In this document: in pieces, positions 6,176 through 6,861 of the stretch
Numbering within the stretch: the stretch's first letter is position 1
Layout of the letters: each line of letters opens with the position of its first letter
Source of the DNA: a bacterium
Lineage (GTDB): Bacteria > Verrucomicrobiota > Verrucomicrobiae > Opitutales > Opitutaceae
Length of the DNA: 6,861 nt
Direction: 5' to 3'
NCBI GenBank assembly: GCA_021780625.1
Contig: JAJXYI010000604.1
Span: 1 to 6,861, forward strand
Position numbers and translations under genes: made by a program
Notes under the pieces: model-generated
Told to the model about the DNA's origin: nothing
Seen by the model: the letters and a program-made list of their open reading frames with translations, nothing else
Databases searched by the model: none

Positions 6176-6861
<686 letters not shown>

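Overview
The window looks like a piece of chromosome from a moderately high-GC bacterium. My best guess is a verrucomicrobium of the Opitutaceae type. This is inferred from style: a very large exported protein built from parallel beta-helix-like repeats followed by tandem bacterial Ig-like domains of the 'GNPxPTYQWxKDG ... SDAGTYxVVVxN' kind, which are abundant in that group. No rRNA or other marker gene is present to confirm it.

Left region (1-4333, minus strand): one uninterrupted reading frame of about 1444 codons fills nearly two thirds of the window and runs off the left edge without a stop. It encodes a signal-peptide-bearing surface or secreted protein. In order it has an export signal, four imperfect units of about 240-247 residues rich in 'TNxGTI / DNTGxTL' strands, a closing beta-rich module, then four Ig-like domains spaced exactly 264 nt (88 residues) apart. 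Its C-terminus, and so its anchoring or export route, lies outside the window.

Middle region (4334-4691): a 358-nt divergent intergenic stretch. It has a weak sigma-70-like promoter candidate for the large gene, a small palindrome near its predicted transcription start, and a perfect 7-bp inverted repeat about 40 nt upstream of the gene on the right.

Right region (4692-6861): a zinc-independent medium-chain dehydrogenase/reductase on the plus strand converges on, and overlaps by 95 bp, an HxlR-family winged-helix regulator on the minus strand. Just upstream of the regulator, 35 nt or more away and on the same strand, is bluB, the flavin-cannibalising 5,6-dimethylbenzimidazole synthase of cobalamin biosynthesis. 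bluB runs off the right edge: the GTG at 6812 is an internal codon, and the codon just upstream of it encodes the catalytic Asp.

A plausible but unproven reading is that bluB and the regulator are co-transcribed, and that the regulator, which has one conserved cysteine of the type used for electrophile sensing, controls the neighbouring oxidoreductase through the inverted repeat. I saw no CRISPR array, tRNA, transposase or phage gene. The most novel item is the architecture of the giant repeat protein; the other genes belong to known families.
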